The notes under the pieces are model-generated. The model did no database searches. It saw only the letters and a program-made list of their open reading frames with translations, and was not told where the DNA came from. Positions 9,950-19,054 of a stretch of DNA of 64,000 bases are shown here, one piece after another. Position numbers and translations under genes: made by a program. Origin of the DNA: Oceanicella actignis (lineage in GTDB: Bacteria > Pseudomonadota > Alphaproteobacteria > Rhodobacterales > Rhodobacteraceae); assembly GCF_008124525.1 (NCBI RefSeq), contig NZ_VNHJ01000002.1:1-64000 (forward strand), read 5' to 3'. How positions within the stretch are numbered: the stretch's first letter is position 1; every line of letters starts with the position of its first letter.

Positions 9950-11202
9950 GCGCGGCGGCGGCTCATGGCGGCCCGGCGCCGGGCGACGAGCCGCTCGGCC
10001 GCGCGCTTGCGCTTTCGGCGGGGCTGCACGCGGCGCTGCTCGCGGCGGCCTTGCTGGGCGGCGTGTTCGGCGACCCTCCGCCCGAAGAGCCCATGCGCCT
10101 GACCGAGGCCGAGGTGATTTCCGGCGCCGCCTTCGAGGCCGCCCTGTCCAGCGCGCCGGCCGCGCCGGAGGCCGAGCCGCCCGCCCCCCTCGCGCCGCCC
10201 GAAGCCGACGCGCCGGCCCAGGCCGCGCCCGCCGATGCGCCGCCCGCCCATGACGCCGCCCGGGACGCCGCCGCGCCGCCCGCCCCCGACGCGGCGCCGG
10301 ATCTGAGCGCGCTGACCCGCGCCGCGCCGTCGGCCGATGCGCCCCCGCCGCGTCCCGCGCCCGACGCGCCGGCCGAGGCCGCGCCGCCGCCGCGCGGCGT
10401 CGCATCCCTGGCGCCGCCCCTGCCGGCGGGGCCGCGCCGCCTCGACGCGCCCGAGCGCCAGGGCCCCGCGCGGCTCGACGCCGCCCCCTCGCGCGCGGCG
10501 GCGCGCGTAGCGCCGACGCCGTCCGAGGCGCCGGACAACGCCGCAACGGCCGAGCGCGCCGTCCCCGAGGCCGCGCCCGTTCCGGGCGCCCAGACCCCGC
10601 CCGAGCCCGCGCGCAAGGCCGCCGCCCCGCCCGAGGCCGCCGACCGCATCGTGACCGAGGCGGACGAGACGTCCGAGCGCCTGGCGCCCGCGCCCGTCGC
10701 CATGGCGCCGCCGCCGGGCCGCCCCGAGGGTCTTGCGCCGCCGGTCGAACAGCCCGCGCCGACCCCGCCAGCGCCCGCGCAGACCGCCGCGGCCGATGCG
10801 CTCGCGCCCGCGCCCGCGTCCAAGGCGGCGGGCGGCGCGGCCGCCGCCCCCGCGCCCGCCGCCCTTCCGGTCGGCCCGCCCCTGACCCGGGCCGAGCTGG
10901 ACGGCCTGCGCGCGGGCATAGAGAGCCGCTGGCGCAAGGGGCAGATCATGAACATGGCCAATTACGAGGAGCTGATCGTGACCGTGCGCATCACCCTCGA
11001 CCCCGAGGGCCGCATCGTGGGCGACCCCGAGCCGGTGACCGAGCTGCGCGACGCGCGCTTCCGCCGCGCCTTCGAGTTCGCCGCGCGCGCCCTGCGCCAG
11101 GCCGCGCCCTTCCGTCTGCCGCCCGAGAAATACGCGCGCTGGCGCGTCATCGAGGTCACATTCAACCCCGCCCGCGGCGTGTCGGGCGTCGGTTCGGGAT
11201 GA
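9946..11202 (+). CDS. tolA: TolA-like cell envelope protein
   Basis: Bridges the TolQR motor to TolB-Pal at the outer membrane. 418 residues: one N-terminal membrane helix (about 21-42), a long Ala/Pro-rich low-complexity arm (about 50-300), and a C-terminal TolA/TonB-C-like domain starting near ELDGLRAGIESRWRKGQIMN and ending in PPEKYARWRVIEVTFNP. The Pro-rich arm replaces the helical Ala/Lys repeat of E. coli TolA, as is usual in alphaproteobacteria. Start is GTG overlapping the tolR stop (GTGA), which indicates translational coupling. Confidence 0.88.
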   Translation: MSAAAAHGGPAPGDEPLGRALALSAGLHAALLAAALLGGVFGDPPPEEPMRLTEAEVISGAAFEAALSSAPAAPEAEPPAPLAPPEADAPAQAAPADAPPAHDAARDAAAPPAPDAAPDLSALTRAAPSADAPPPRPAPDAPAEAAPPPRGVASLAPPLPAGPRRLDAPERQGPARLDAAPSRAAARVAPTPSEAPDNAATAERAVPEAAPVPGAQTPPEPARKAAAPPEAADRIVTEADETSERLAPAPVAMAPPPGRPEGLAPPVEQPAPTPPAPAQTAAADALAPAPASKAAGGAAAAPAPAALPVGPPLTRAELDGLRAGIESRWRKGQIMNMANYEELIVTVRITLDPEGRIVGDPEPVTELRDARFRRAFEFAARALRQAAPFRLPPEKYARWRVIEVTFNPARGVSGVGSG

Positions 11203-11216
11203 GGAGAGGCGAGCAC

Positions 11217-12545
11217 ATGAGAGCATTCATCGCATCCGTCGCCGCGCTGCTGCTGGTCCTTGCGGCCGCGCCCCAGCTCCGCGCCCAGGACTCGGCGCCG
11301 GGGCCGCTGCGGCTCGAGATCAGCGAGGGCGTGATCGAGCCCATGCCCATCGCCCTGCCGCCCTTCGGCGGCCCCGACGGCGCCGTGCTGGGCGAGCAGG
11401 TGCGCCGCATCGTCAAGCGCGATCTCGAGGATTCGGGCCTGTTCCGCGTGATCGACGAGGCCGCGTATCTTGAGCGTCCGGCCGGCGCGGACATGCGCCC
11501 CAACTTCGCCAACTGGGCGATCCTGAACGCCGAGGCGCTGATCATCGCCGACGCCCAGGTCGAGCCCGACGGCCGCCTCGCGGTGCGCATGCAGCTTTGG
11601 GACGTGTTCGGCGAGCGCGCGCTGGGCGACGGGCTGGGCCTGCGCGCCTCGCCCGAGGCCACGCGGCGCGTGGGGCACAAGCTGGCCGACGCCATCCACC
11701 TGGCGCTGACCGGCGAGCCCGGCTATTTCGACAGCCGCATCGCCTATGTCGCCGAGACGGGGCCGAAGAACGCGCGCGTCAAGCGCATCGCCATCATGGA
11801 CCAGGACGGCGCCAACCTGCGCTACCTGACCGACGGCGGCGACCTGGTTCTGTCGCCGCGCTTTTCGCCCGACGGGGCCTATCTGGTCTATCTGAGCTAC
11901 AAGGGCGGCCATCCGCGCGTGCGCATCATGGACGTGCTGACCGGCCGCGACCAGGATCTGGGCGGCTTTCCCGGCATGACCTTCGCGCCGCGCTTCTCGC
12001 CCGACGGGCGCAAGGTGCTGCTGTCGCTTGCGCGCGGGGGCGACTCGGACATCTACGAGATGGACCTTGCCAGCCGCGAGATGCGCGCCCTGACCTCGGG
12101 CCCGGGAATCAAGACCTCGCCCAGCTATGCGCCGGACGGGCGGCGCATCGTCTTCGAAAGCGACGCGGGCGGCACGCAGCAGCTCTACGTCATGGACCTT
12201 GGGGGCGGCGCGCCGCGGCGCATCAGCTTCGGCGAGGGGCGCTACGGCACGCCCGTCTGGTCGCCGCGCGGGGATCTGATCGCCTTCACCAAGATCCTGC
12301 GCGGCCGCTTCCATGTCGGCGTCATGCGCCCCGACGGCGCCTCCGAGCGCCTGCTCACCGCCAGCTTCCTGGACGAGGCGCCCGTCTGGTCGCCCAACGG
12401 ACGGGTCCTGCTGTTCTTCCGCGAAACCCCTGGCCCCAACGGCGCGCCCGCCCTGTGGCGGGTGGACGCGACCGGGCGCAACCTGCGGCGCGTGCCGACC
12501 GCGACGCCGGCGTCCGACCCTTCGTGGTCGGCGCTTCTGCCCTGA
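11217..12545 (+). CDS. tolB: Tol-Pal system translocation protein TolB
   Basis: Periplasmic beta-propeller that binds Pal and TolA. About 442 residues with a Sec signal peptide (MRAFIASVAALLLVLAAAP, cleavage likely after LRAQ). The N-terminal domain runs to about 150. The rest has repeated blades with SPDG/APDG/SPNG WD-like motifs, for example SPRFSPDGAYLVYLS and SPSYAPDGRRIVFES. An ATG at 11199 is also in frame, but 11217 has AGGAG about 10 bases upstream and gives a clean signal peptide. A perfect 24-bp palindrome separates it from pal. Confidence 0.95.
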   Translation: MRAFIASVAALLLVLAAAPQLRAQDSAPGPLRLEISEGVIEPMPIALPPFGGPDGAVLGEQVRRIVKRDLEDSGLFRVIDEAAYLERPAGADMRPNFANWAILNAEALIIADAQVEPDGRLAVRMQLWDVFGERALGDGLGLRASPEATRRVGHKLADAIHLALTGEPGYFDSRIAYVAETGPKNARVKRIAIMDQDGANLRYLTDGGDLVLSPRFSPDGAYLVYLSYKGGHPRVRIMDVLTGRDQDLGGFPGMTFAPRFSPDGRKVLLSLARGGDSDIYEMDLASREMRALTSGPGIKTSPSYAPDGRRIVFESDAGGTQQLYVMDLGGGAPRRISFGEGRYGTPVWSPRGDLIAFTKILRGRFHVGVMRPDGASERLLTASFLDEAPVWSPNGRVLLFFRETPGPNGAPALWRVDATGRNLRRVPTATPASDPSWSALLP

Positions 12546-12546
12546 C

Positions 12547-12570
12547 GCCGCGCCGCCCGGGCGGCGCGGC
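12547..12570. repeat. Perfect 24-bp palindrome between tolB and pal
   Basis: The 12-base half GCCGCGCCGCCC is followed exactly by its reverse complement, two bases after the tolB stop. In RNA it forms a very stable GC hairpin without a T-run. It could protect the mRNA 3' end, or lower or separate tolB and pal expression; no function is demonstrated. Confidence 0.7.
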
Positions 12571-12618
12571 CCCGAACGAATCCGGGCGCCTGCGCGCCCC
12601 ACAGGAGGAGATCTCATC

Positions 12619-13149
12619 ATGACCCGATTCAACCTCGTTTCGCGGCTGATCCTCGCCGCGACCCTTTCGGCGGCGCTGGCGGCGTGCTCCAGCGACGAGG
12701 CCGCGCGCGGCGGCGCCGATGCGGCGGCGGGCGCCGGGGCCGGCGCCGGCGGCGCGACGGCGGCCGGGCAGCTCGACCCCGGCAGCATCGAGTATTTCCG
12801 CACCGCCGTCGGCGACACCGTCTGGTTCGACACCGACAGCGCGGCGCTGAGCGCCGAGGCGCAGCAGACGCTGCGCCGGCAGGCCGACTGGCTGCTGCGC
12901 AATCCGGGCATCAACGCCGTGATCGAGGGCCATGCCGACGAACGCGGCACCCGCGATTACAACCTGGCCCTGGGCGCGCGCCGCGCCACGGCGGCCCGCA
13001 ACTTCCTGATCGGCGAGGGCGTGGCGCCCGAGCGCCTGACCACCGTCAGCTACGGCAAGGAGCGTCCAGTCGCCCTGTGCTCGGACGAAAGCTGCTGGCG
13101 CCAGAACCGCCGCGCGGTCACCGTCGCGGCCGGCGCGCCGCTGAGCTGA
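12619..13149 (+). CDS. pal: Peptidoglycan-associated lipoprotein Pal
   Basis: Outer-membrane lipoprotein that holds peptidoglycan and binds TolB. 176 residues: signal peptide with lipobox LAAC (acylated Cys at 23), a short Gly/Ala linker, then an OmpA-type domain with TVWFDTDSAALSAEA and the binding motif EGHADERGTRDYNLALGARRA. It ends in SCWRQNRRAV. An AGGAGG ribosome site lies upstream of ATG 12619. The stop overlaps the cpoB start (TGATG). Confidence 0.96.
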   Translation: MTRFNLVSRLILAATLSAALAACSSDEAARGGADAAAGAGAGAGGATAAGQLDPGSIEYFRTAVGDTVWFDTDSAALSAEAQQTLRRQADWLLRNPGINAVIEGHADERGTRDYNLALGARRATAARNFLIGEGVAPERLTTVSYGKERPVALCSDESCWRQNRRAVTVAAGAPLS

Positions 13150-13850
13150 TGCGCGCCCTCATGCGCGCCCTGGCCGGCGCCGGACTGGCGTCGGCCATTC
13201 TGGCGGCGGGGCCGGCCGCGGCGCAGCAGGCGGCGGGCGGCGACGCCTACGCCCGCATCCAGAAGCTCGAGGAAGAGATCCGCCGCCTCAACGGGCGCGT
13301 CGAGCTGCTCGAGAACCAGCTGCGGCTGATCGCCGAGGATGGCGGGCGGCGCCTGAACGACGTCGAGTTCCGCCTGACCGAGCTCGAAGGCGGCGACGTC
13401 TCGGTGGTGGGCGAACCCATCCCCCTGGGCCGCGAGGGCGCCGCGCCCGCCGGCGCGCCCGCCGTCGCGGTGACCGAGCAGGCGGCCTTCGACGCGGCCC
13501 GCGCCGCGCTGCAAGAGGGCGACGCGGCCAAGGCCGAGGCGCTGCTGGCCGCCTTTCTGCGCGATTTCGGCGACGGGCCGCTGGCCGACGAGGCGCGCCT
13601 TCTGCTGGGTCGCGCGCAGCTGGCGCAGAACAAGCTGCGCCCCGCGGCCGAAACCTTCCTGGCCGCGACCACGGCCGCGCCCGACGGCCCGCTGGTGGCC
13701 GAGCACCTGCTCGAGCTGGGGCGCACGCTGGCGCTTCTGGGCCAGCGCGACGAGGCTTGTCTGACCTTTGACGAGCTCTTGCGCCGGCGTCCCGATTCGG
13801 CTCCGGCCGAAGCGGCCCGCAAGGAGCGCGAGGGCCTTGGCTGCCCATGA
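13149..13850 (+). CDS. cpoB: Cell division coordinator CpoB (YbgF)
   Basis: Periplasmic TolA-interacting protein that links peptidoglycan synthesis with Tol-mediated constriction. 233 residues. It has a Sec signal (cleavage after GPAAAQQ), an N-terminal coiled coil (about 35-75, IQKLEEEIRRLNGRVELLENQ), then a TPR region (about 110-233) including AFDAARAALQEGDAAKAEALLAAF in two parts. Start overlaps the pal stop and the stop overlaps the tilS start, so all three should be translationally coupled. Confidence 0.92.
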   Translation: MRALMRALAGAGLASAILAAGPAAAQQAAGGDAYARIQKLEEEIRRLNGRVELLENQLRLIAEDGGRRLNDVEFRLTELEGGDVSVVGEPIPLGREGAAPAGAPAVAVTEQAAFDAARAALQEGDAAKAEALLAAFLRDFGDGPLADEARLLLGRAQLAQNKLRPAAETFLAATTAAPDGPLVAEHLLELGRTLALLGQRDEACLTFDELLRRRPDSAPAEAARKEREGLGCP

Positions 13851-15118
13851 CGCCCCCTGACGGGGCGGCGGCGCGCATCGCGGCGCGGCTCGACGCGCTG
13901 GCGCGCGGGCCGCTGGGGGTGGCGGTCTCGGGCGGGGGCGACAGCATGGCGCTGGCCGCGGTGGCCGCCGAATGGGGGCGCGCGCGCGGCGTCCGCGTCG
14001 AGGCGGCGACCGTCGATCACCGCCTGCGCCCCGAATCGGCCGACGAAGCGGCCTGGACGGCGGCCGCCTGCGCGCGGCTTGGCGTCCGGCACGAGACGCT
14101 GGTCTGGCAGGCGCCGCCCGCGCGCGGCAACCTGCCCGCCCAGGCGCGCGAGGCGCGCTACGCCCTGCTTGGCGGATGGGCGGCGCGGCGCGGCCTGGCG
14201 GCCGTGGCGTTGGCGCACACCCTCGACGACCAGGCCGAGACGGTGCTGATGCGGCTTGCGCGCGGCTCGGGGGTCGATGGGCTGTCGGCCATGGCCGAGC
14301 GGATCGAGCGGCGCGGCATGGTCTGGCTGCGCCCGGCCCTGGCCGAGCGGCGCGCGGCGCTGCGCGGCATCCTGCGCGCGCGCGGCCAGGACTGGCTCGA
14401 GGACCCCACCAATCGCGACCCCGCCTTCGCCCGCGTGCGCGCGCGCCATGCGCTCGAGGCCCTGGCGCCGCTCGGGCTGGACGCGGTCGGGCTGGCCGCG
14501 GCCGCGACGCGCCTGCGCGCCCAGCGCGAGGTGCTCGAGGACGCGGCGCGCGCGCTGGCGGCGCGGGCGCTGCGGGTCGGCCCCGCGGGCGAGGCGCGGA
14601 TCGACCGCGCGGCCTATGCCGAGGCGCGCGCCGACACGCGCTATCGGCTGCTGGCGGCGACGCTGGCATGGCTGGGCGGCGGGCGGCGGCCGCGGCAGGC
14701 GGGGCTCGAGCGCGCGGACGCCGCCATCCTGGCCGCCGCGCCCGGGGTGACCCTGCATGGCTGCATGATCCTGCCCGCCCCGGCGCGCCTGCCCGGCCTG
14801 GCCCTTGTCTGCCGCGAGTCGCGCGTCCTGACCGCGCCCGTTCCCGCGCCCGGCCCGTGGGAGGGCTGGAGCGCCCCGGGCGCGCCGGCGGATGCCATGA
14901 TCGGGCCGCTCGGGGCCGAGGGGCTGCGCGCGCTCGAGGAGGCAAGGCGCCGCGGCGAATGGACGGCGCCCGAGGATTGGTCTCGCCTGCCGCGCCCGGC
15001 GCGCCTGGCGGCGCCGGCGCTCTGGCGCGCCGGGCGGCTGGCGGCGGCGCCGGGCGCGGGCCATGCGGCCGCGGGCGCCGAGGGCTGGCGCCTGTCGCGC
15101 GCGCCGCTGGCGCTCTAG
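13847..15118 (+). CDS. tilS: tRNA(Ile)-lysidine synthase TilS
   Basis: Modifies C34 of the CAT-anticodon tRNA-Ile to lysidine, changing codon reading from AUG to AUA. 423 residues with the N-type ATP-pyrophosphatase loop SGGGDS at 28-33, and TVDHRLRPESADEA and ALAHTLDDQAETVLMRLARG typical of the family. DWLEDPTNRDPAFARVRAR is also conserved. The C-terminal domain is Ala/Arg-rich. It overlaps cpoB by ATGA and precedes ftsH, the usual alphaproteobacterial order. Confidence 0.95.
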   Translation: MTPPDGAAARIAARLDALARGPLGVAVSGGGDSMALAAVAAEWGRARGVRVEAATVDHRLRPESADEAAWTAAACARLGVRHETLVWQAPPARGNLPAQAREARYALLGGWAARRGLAAVALAHTLDDQAETVLMRLARGSGVDGLSAMAERIERRGMVWLRPALAERRAALRGILRARGQDWLEDPTNRDPAFARVRARHALEALAPLGLDAVGLAAAATRLRAQREVLEDAARALAARALRVGPAGEARIDRAAYAEARADTRYRLLAATLAWLGGGRRPRQAGLERADAAILAAAPGVTLHGCMILPAPARLPGLALVCRESRVLTAPVPAPGPWEGWSAPGAPADAMIGPLGAEGLRALEEARRRGEWTAPEDWSRLPRPARLAAPALWRAGRLAAAPGAGHAAAGAEGWRLSRAPLAL

Positions 15119-15325
15119 GCGCGCGGGCCTGGCCTCCGGCGGCCGCGAAAGCCATCCGGGCGCCCGACGGCGCCGCGGGTGGGATGCGGCGGCTTCGGGT
15201 CCAGCGTCGAGGGGCGCAGCGCCCGGCGCCAGGCGCCCCAAGCGTCGGCGCGTGCGCGATGAACGCGCGCCTTGGGCGCCTGCGCTCGGCCCGCGCGGCG
15301 CCGGCCCCCGTGGGCTGCAAGCGCC

Positions 15326-15685
15326 GATGCCGCCTTTGCCGCGCGCCGGTCGGATGTGGCGTCATCGCGCGCCTTGCGACCTTGCCCCCTCGCAGGCGGG
15401 GGCGTCGAATGCCGCGATCAGCGGTTTGCCGCCCTAGCCCCCACGCACGCGGGGGCGTCGGAAGGCGGGGGCGTCGGAAGAACGAGGCCGTCAATCCCAC
15501 GCAAAACGACCTCGCTCCCGCGTGCGCGGGGGCGTCGGCCCCCGGGGACGGAAAGCGCCGTTCGGGCCGCCGGGGCCGCCCGCCGGCGTGGCCCGCAGAT
15601 GCCGCCCTTGCCGCGCGCCGGCCCGGCCCTGGGCCATGGCGCGCCTTGCGGTTTCGCCTCCACGCGTCCCCGGCGTCGAGGCCGG
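15326..15685 (+). repeat. Direct duplication of an ~88-bp segment carrying the palindrome
   Basis: 15326-15413 and 15598-15685 align at a constant offset of 272 bases. The first 24 bases differ at one position (GATGCCGCC then T or C, then TTGCCGCGCGCCGG in part). A 12-base core GCGCGCCTTGCG is identical. The distal part includes hairpin copy 1 in the left unit and a decayed version in the right. It indicates an old duplication or two insertions of the same non-coding element. Confidence 0.65.
15384..15537. repeat. Three dispersed palindromic (REP-like) units
   Basis: Each unit is a 20-nt hairpin followed by GTCG: 15384-15403, 15437-15456 and 15514-15533. All have GCCCCC or GCTCCC on the left arm and GGGGGC on the right. 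Loops differ, and in the third the stem extends through GCG/CGC. The GGGGGCGTCGG right arm is also present once more as a half unit (about 15465-15477). Spacing is irregular (53 and 77 bases between starts) and the intervals do not resemble CRISPR spacers. Confidence 0.75.
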
Positions 15686-15877
15686 CGCGGCGCATAGTTC
15701 GGGCGAATCGCCCCCCGGATATGGTCTTGGCGGGCCGGACATGCGATGATCGCGCCATGCCGCGCCGTTCGGACGCGGCGCCGCGGGCGTTGATTCCGCG
15801 CCGCGAGGGAATATCTTGCCGCAAGCGGCCGCCGCCCGGCGTGCGGCGACGGGCTTGCAGCTGACGGAGATCGGATT

Positions 15878-17797
15878 TTGGGCAACGCGAAGAACCTGGC
15901 CTTCTGGGCGGTCGTCATCCTGCTTCTGGTGGCGCTGTTCAGCGTCTTTCAGGACGGCGGCGCAAGCCGCCAGGGCGCGCGGATCACCTTCTCGGACTTC
16001 CTCGAAAGCGTCGAGAACAACCAGGTGGCCAGCGTCGTCATCGACGGCGAGCGCATCGCCGGGCGGCTGACCTCGGGGCAGCAGTTCCAGACCGTCCAGC
16101 CGCGCAACGCGGACATCCTGGACGACCTGCGCGCCCATGGCGTCGAGATCATGGTCGAGCCGCAGGAAAGCTCGGGCCTGCTCAGCACGCTGGGCTTCTG
16201 GCTGCCGATGCTGATCCTGATCGGCGTGTGGATCTTCTTCCTCAACCGCATGCAGGGAGGCGGGCGCGGCGGCGCCATGGGCTTCGGCAAGTCGCGCGCC
16301 AAGCTGCTCACCGAGCGCACCGGCAAGGTCACCTTCGACGACGTCGCCGGCATCGACGAGGCCAAGGAGGAGCTGGAAGAGATCGTCGAGTTCCTGCGCA
16401 ACCCGCAGAAATACTCGCGCCTGGGCGGCAAGATCCCCAAGGGCGCGCTGCTGGTCGGCCCGCCGGGCACCGGCAAGACGCTGCTGGCGCGCGCCATCGC
16501 CGGCGAGGCGGGCGTGCCCTTCTTCACCATCTCGGGCTCGGATTTCGTCGAGATGTTCGTAGGCGTCGGCGCCAGCCGCGTGCGCGACATGTTCGAGCAG
16601 GCCAAGAAGAACGCCCCCTGCATCGTCTTCATCGACGAGATCGACGCCGTCGGCCGCCACCGCGGCGCCGGCTATGGCGGCGGCAATGACGAGCGCGAGC
16701 AGACGCTCAACCAGCTGCTGGTCGAGATGGACGGCTTCGAGGCGAACGAGGGCGTGATCCTGATCGCCGCCACCAACCGCCCCGACGTGCTCGACCCCGC
16801 GCTGCTGCGCCCGGGCCGCTTCGACCGGCAGGTGACGGTGCCCAACCCCGACGTGGGCGGGCGCGAGAAGATCCTGCACGTGCATGCGCGCAAGGTGCCG
16901 CTGGCGCCGAACGTGGATCTGAAGGTCATCGCGCGCGGCACGCCCGGCTTCTCGGGCGCGGATTTGGCCAACCTGGTCAACGAGGCCGCGCTGACCGCCG
17001 CGCGCCTGGGCAAGCGCCTTGTGACCATGGAGGATTTCGAGACCGCCAAGGACAAGATCATGATGGGCGCCGAGCGGCGCTCGATGGTCATGACCGAGGA
17101 CGAGAAGCGCCTGACCGCCTATCACGAGGCGGGTCACGCCATCGTCGGGCTGAATGTGCCCCAGCACGATCCCATCCACAAGGCCACCATCATCCCGCGC
17201 GGCCGCGCGCTGGGCCTTGTGCTGTCGCTGCCCGAGCGCGACCACCTGTCGGTGTCCAAGACCAAGTATGAGTCCAAGATCGCCATGGCCATGGGCGGCA
17301 AGGTGGCCGAAGAGCTGGTCTTCGGCCCCGAGAACGTGACCTCGGGCGCGGCCTCGGACATCCAGCAGGTCACCCGCATCGCCCGCGCCATGGTCACGCA
17401 GTTCGGCATGTCCGAGCGCCTTGGGAACATCGACTACGCCAACGAGCAGCAGAGCTTCCTCGGCGCCTACCAGGCGCCGGCGCACATCTCGCCCGAGACG
17501 CAGGAGATCATCGACGAAGAGGTGCGCCGCATCGTCGATCAGGGCTACGAGACGGCCAAGCGCATCCTGACCGAAAAGCGCGAGGATCTCGAGCGTCTGG
17601 CCCAGGGCCTGCTGGAATACGAGACCCTGACGGGCGACGAGATCCACAAGGTGCTGCGCGGCGAGCCGCTCGACCGTTCGGACGACGGCGGCGCGCCGCC
17701 CGCGCCCGAGGGCTCTGCGCCGGGCGTGGTCTCGATTCCCAAGGCGGGCAAGCGCCCGCGCGACGACGGCGGCATGGCGCCTCAGCCCCAGGGCTGA
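15878..17797 (+). CDS. ftsH: ATP-dependent zinc metalloprotease FtsH
   Basis: Membrane-anchored AAA+ protease for quality control of membrane proteins and turnover of regulators. 639 residues: membrane helices at about 7-22 and 104-122, Walker A GPPGTGKT at 194-201, Walker B FIDEID near 251, second region of homology near RPGRFDRQV, and zinc motif HEAGH at 416-420. Start is a TTG at 15878 with GGAG 8 bases upstream; residues GNAKNLAFW match FtsH N-termini and no suitable ATG lies nearby. The C-terminus is a Pro/Gly-rich tail. Confidence 0.96.
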   Translation: MGNAKNLAFWAVVILLLVALFSVFQDGGASRQGARITFSDFLESVENNQVASVVIDGERIAGRLTSGQQFQTVQPRNADILDDLRAHGVEIMVEPQESSGLLSTLGFWLPMLILIGVWIFFLNRMQGGGRGGAMGFGKSRAKLLTERTGKVTFDDVAGIDEAKEELEEIVEFLRNPQKYSRLGGKIPKGALLVGPPGTGKTLLARAIAGEAGVPFFTISGSDFVEMFVGVGASRVRDMFEQAKKNAPCIVFIDEIDAVGRHRGAGYGGGNDEREQTLNQLLVEMDGFEANEGVILIAATNRPDVLDPALLRPGRFDRQVTVPNPDVGGREKILHVHARKVPLAPNVDLKVIARGTPGFSGADLANLVNEAALTAARLGKRLVTMEDFETAKDKIMMGAERRSMVMTEDEKRLTAYHEAGHAIVGLNVPQHDPIHKATIIPRGRALGLVLSLPERDHLSVSKTKYESKIAMAMGGKVAEELVFGPENVTSGAASDIQQVTRIARAMVTQFGMSERLGNIDYANEQQSFLGAYQAPAHISPETQEIIDEEVRRIVDQGYETAKRILTEKREDLERLAQGLLEYETLTGDEIHKVLRGEPLDRSDDGGAPPAPEGSAPGVVSIPKAGKRPRDDGGMAPQPQG

Positions 17798-17899
17798 GGG
17801 CCGCCGCCCCTCCGCGCCCCGCCGCGCCGCTGGACGGCGGCGGCGCGGCGATCTAGGCTTCGCCCGATTGCGAAACGGTTTTCCGCGTCGGAGGAGCCC

Positions 17900-19036
17900 A
17901 TGACCCCCTTCACCTTCCGCACCACCCCCGCCATCCTGTCCGAGCCGGGGGCCACGGCGCGCATCGGCGCGCTGGCGGCCGATCTGGGCGTGACCCGCGC
18001 CGCCTTCGTCACCGACCGCATGATCCTGGATCTGGGCCTGGCGCAGCCGGCGCTGGACGGTCTGGCGGCGGCGGGCATCGAGGCGACGGTGTTTTCCGAC
18101 GTGGTCGCCGATCCGCCCGAAGAGGTGGTTCTGGGCGCCGTCGCGCGCGCGCGCGAGGCCGGCTGCGACGGCGTGGTGTCGGTGGGCGGGGGCTCGTCCA
18201 TGGACACGGCCAAGCTGGTCGCGCTGCTGCTGGTCAGCGACCAGCCGCTCGAGCAGATCTACGGCGTCGATCAGGCGCGCGGCCGCCGCGCGCCGCTGAT
18301 CCTGGCGCCGACCACGGCGGGCACGGGGTCCGAGGTCACGCCGATCTCGATCGTCACCACCGGCCAGGCCGAGAAGAAGGGCGTGGTCGCGCCGCAGCTT
18401 CTGCCCGACTGGGCGGTGCTGGACGCCGACCTGACGCTGGGCCTGCCGCGCGAGGTCACGGCCGCCACGGGCGTGGACGCCATGGTTCACGCGATCGAGG
18501 CCTACACCAGCCGTCACCGCAAGAACCCCGTCTCGGACGCGCTGGCGCGCGAGGCGCTGCGCCTTCTGGGCGCGAACATTCGCCGCGTGTGCGACAACCC
18601 GCGCGACCGCGAGGCGCGCGCGGCCATGCTGCTGGGCTCGATGCTGGCGGGGCAGGCCTTCGCCAATGCGCCGGTGGCGGCGGTCCATGCGCTGGCCTAT
18701 CCGCTGGGCGGGCATTTCCATGTGCCGCACGGGCTGTCCAACTGCCTGGTGCTGCCGCATGTGCTCGAATACAACATGCCGGCCGCCGAGGCCCTTTACG
18801 CCGAGCTTGCGCCCATCGTCTTCGAGGGCGCGCGCGGCGCGGCCGATCTGGTCGAGGGGTTCCGCCGCCTTGCGCCAGAGATCGGGCTGAAGACGCGGCT
18901 GTCCGAGGTCGGGGTGGGCCACAACCACCTGCCCATGCTGGCCGAGGACGCGATGAAGCAGACGCGGCTTCTGGTCAACAACCCGCGCGAGATGACGCTG
19001 GAGGCCGCGCGGGCGATCTACGAGGCGGCGCTCTGA
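17900..19036 (+). CDS. Iron-containing (group III) alcohol dehydrogenase
   Basis: NAD(P)-dependent Fe-type alcohol dehydrogenase of 378 residues. Nucleotide-binding VVSVGGGSSMDTAKL is near residue 94. The metal-site region includes ATGVDAMVHAIEAY (Asp and His ligands) and AVHALAYPLGGHFHVPHGLSN with further His ligands. PTTAGTGSEVTPISI is the family block. It stands alone between ftsH and the minus-strand CPBP gene, convergent with the latter. The substrate is not deducible. A second, distinct member is at 41532. Confidence 0.9.
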   Translation: MTPFTFRTTPAILSEPGATARIGALAADLGVTRAAFVTDRMILDLGLAQPALDGLAAAGIEATVFSDVVADPPEEVVLGAVARAREAGCDGVVSVGGGSSMDTAKLVALLLVSDQPLEQIYGVDQARGRRAPLILAPTTAGTGSEVTPISIVTTGQAEKKGVVAPQLLPDWAVLDADLTLGLPREVTAATGVDAMVHAIEAYTSRHRKNPVSDALAREALRLLGANIRRVCDNPRDREARAAMLLGSMLAGQAFANAPVAAVHALAYPLGGHFHVPHGLSNCLVLPHVLEYNMPAAEALYAELAPIVFEGARGAADLVEGFRRLAPEIGLKTRLSEVGVGHNHLPMLAEDAMKQTRLLVNNPREMTLEAARAIYEAAL

Positions 19037-19054
19037 GCGCCCGCGCCGAAGGCG

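Larger units (their letters stand above)
15119..15877. other. 759-bp intergenic region between tilS and ftsH
   Basis: No convincing gene on either strand; the open frames here have shadow-type composition. It contains three 20-nt hairpin repeats and a duplicated segment of about 88 bp, described separately. A GGAG at 15866-15869 is the ribosome site of ftsH. No clear sigma70 promoter for ftsH was found by eye. Confidence 0.6.

Noticed and set aside
15384-15537. CRISPR-like array (GC palindromic repeats similar in look to type I-E repeats)
   Set aside because: Only three diverged copies with unequal intervals of about 33 and 57 bases, one interval holding a half repeat, and no cas genes in the window.
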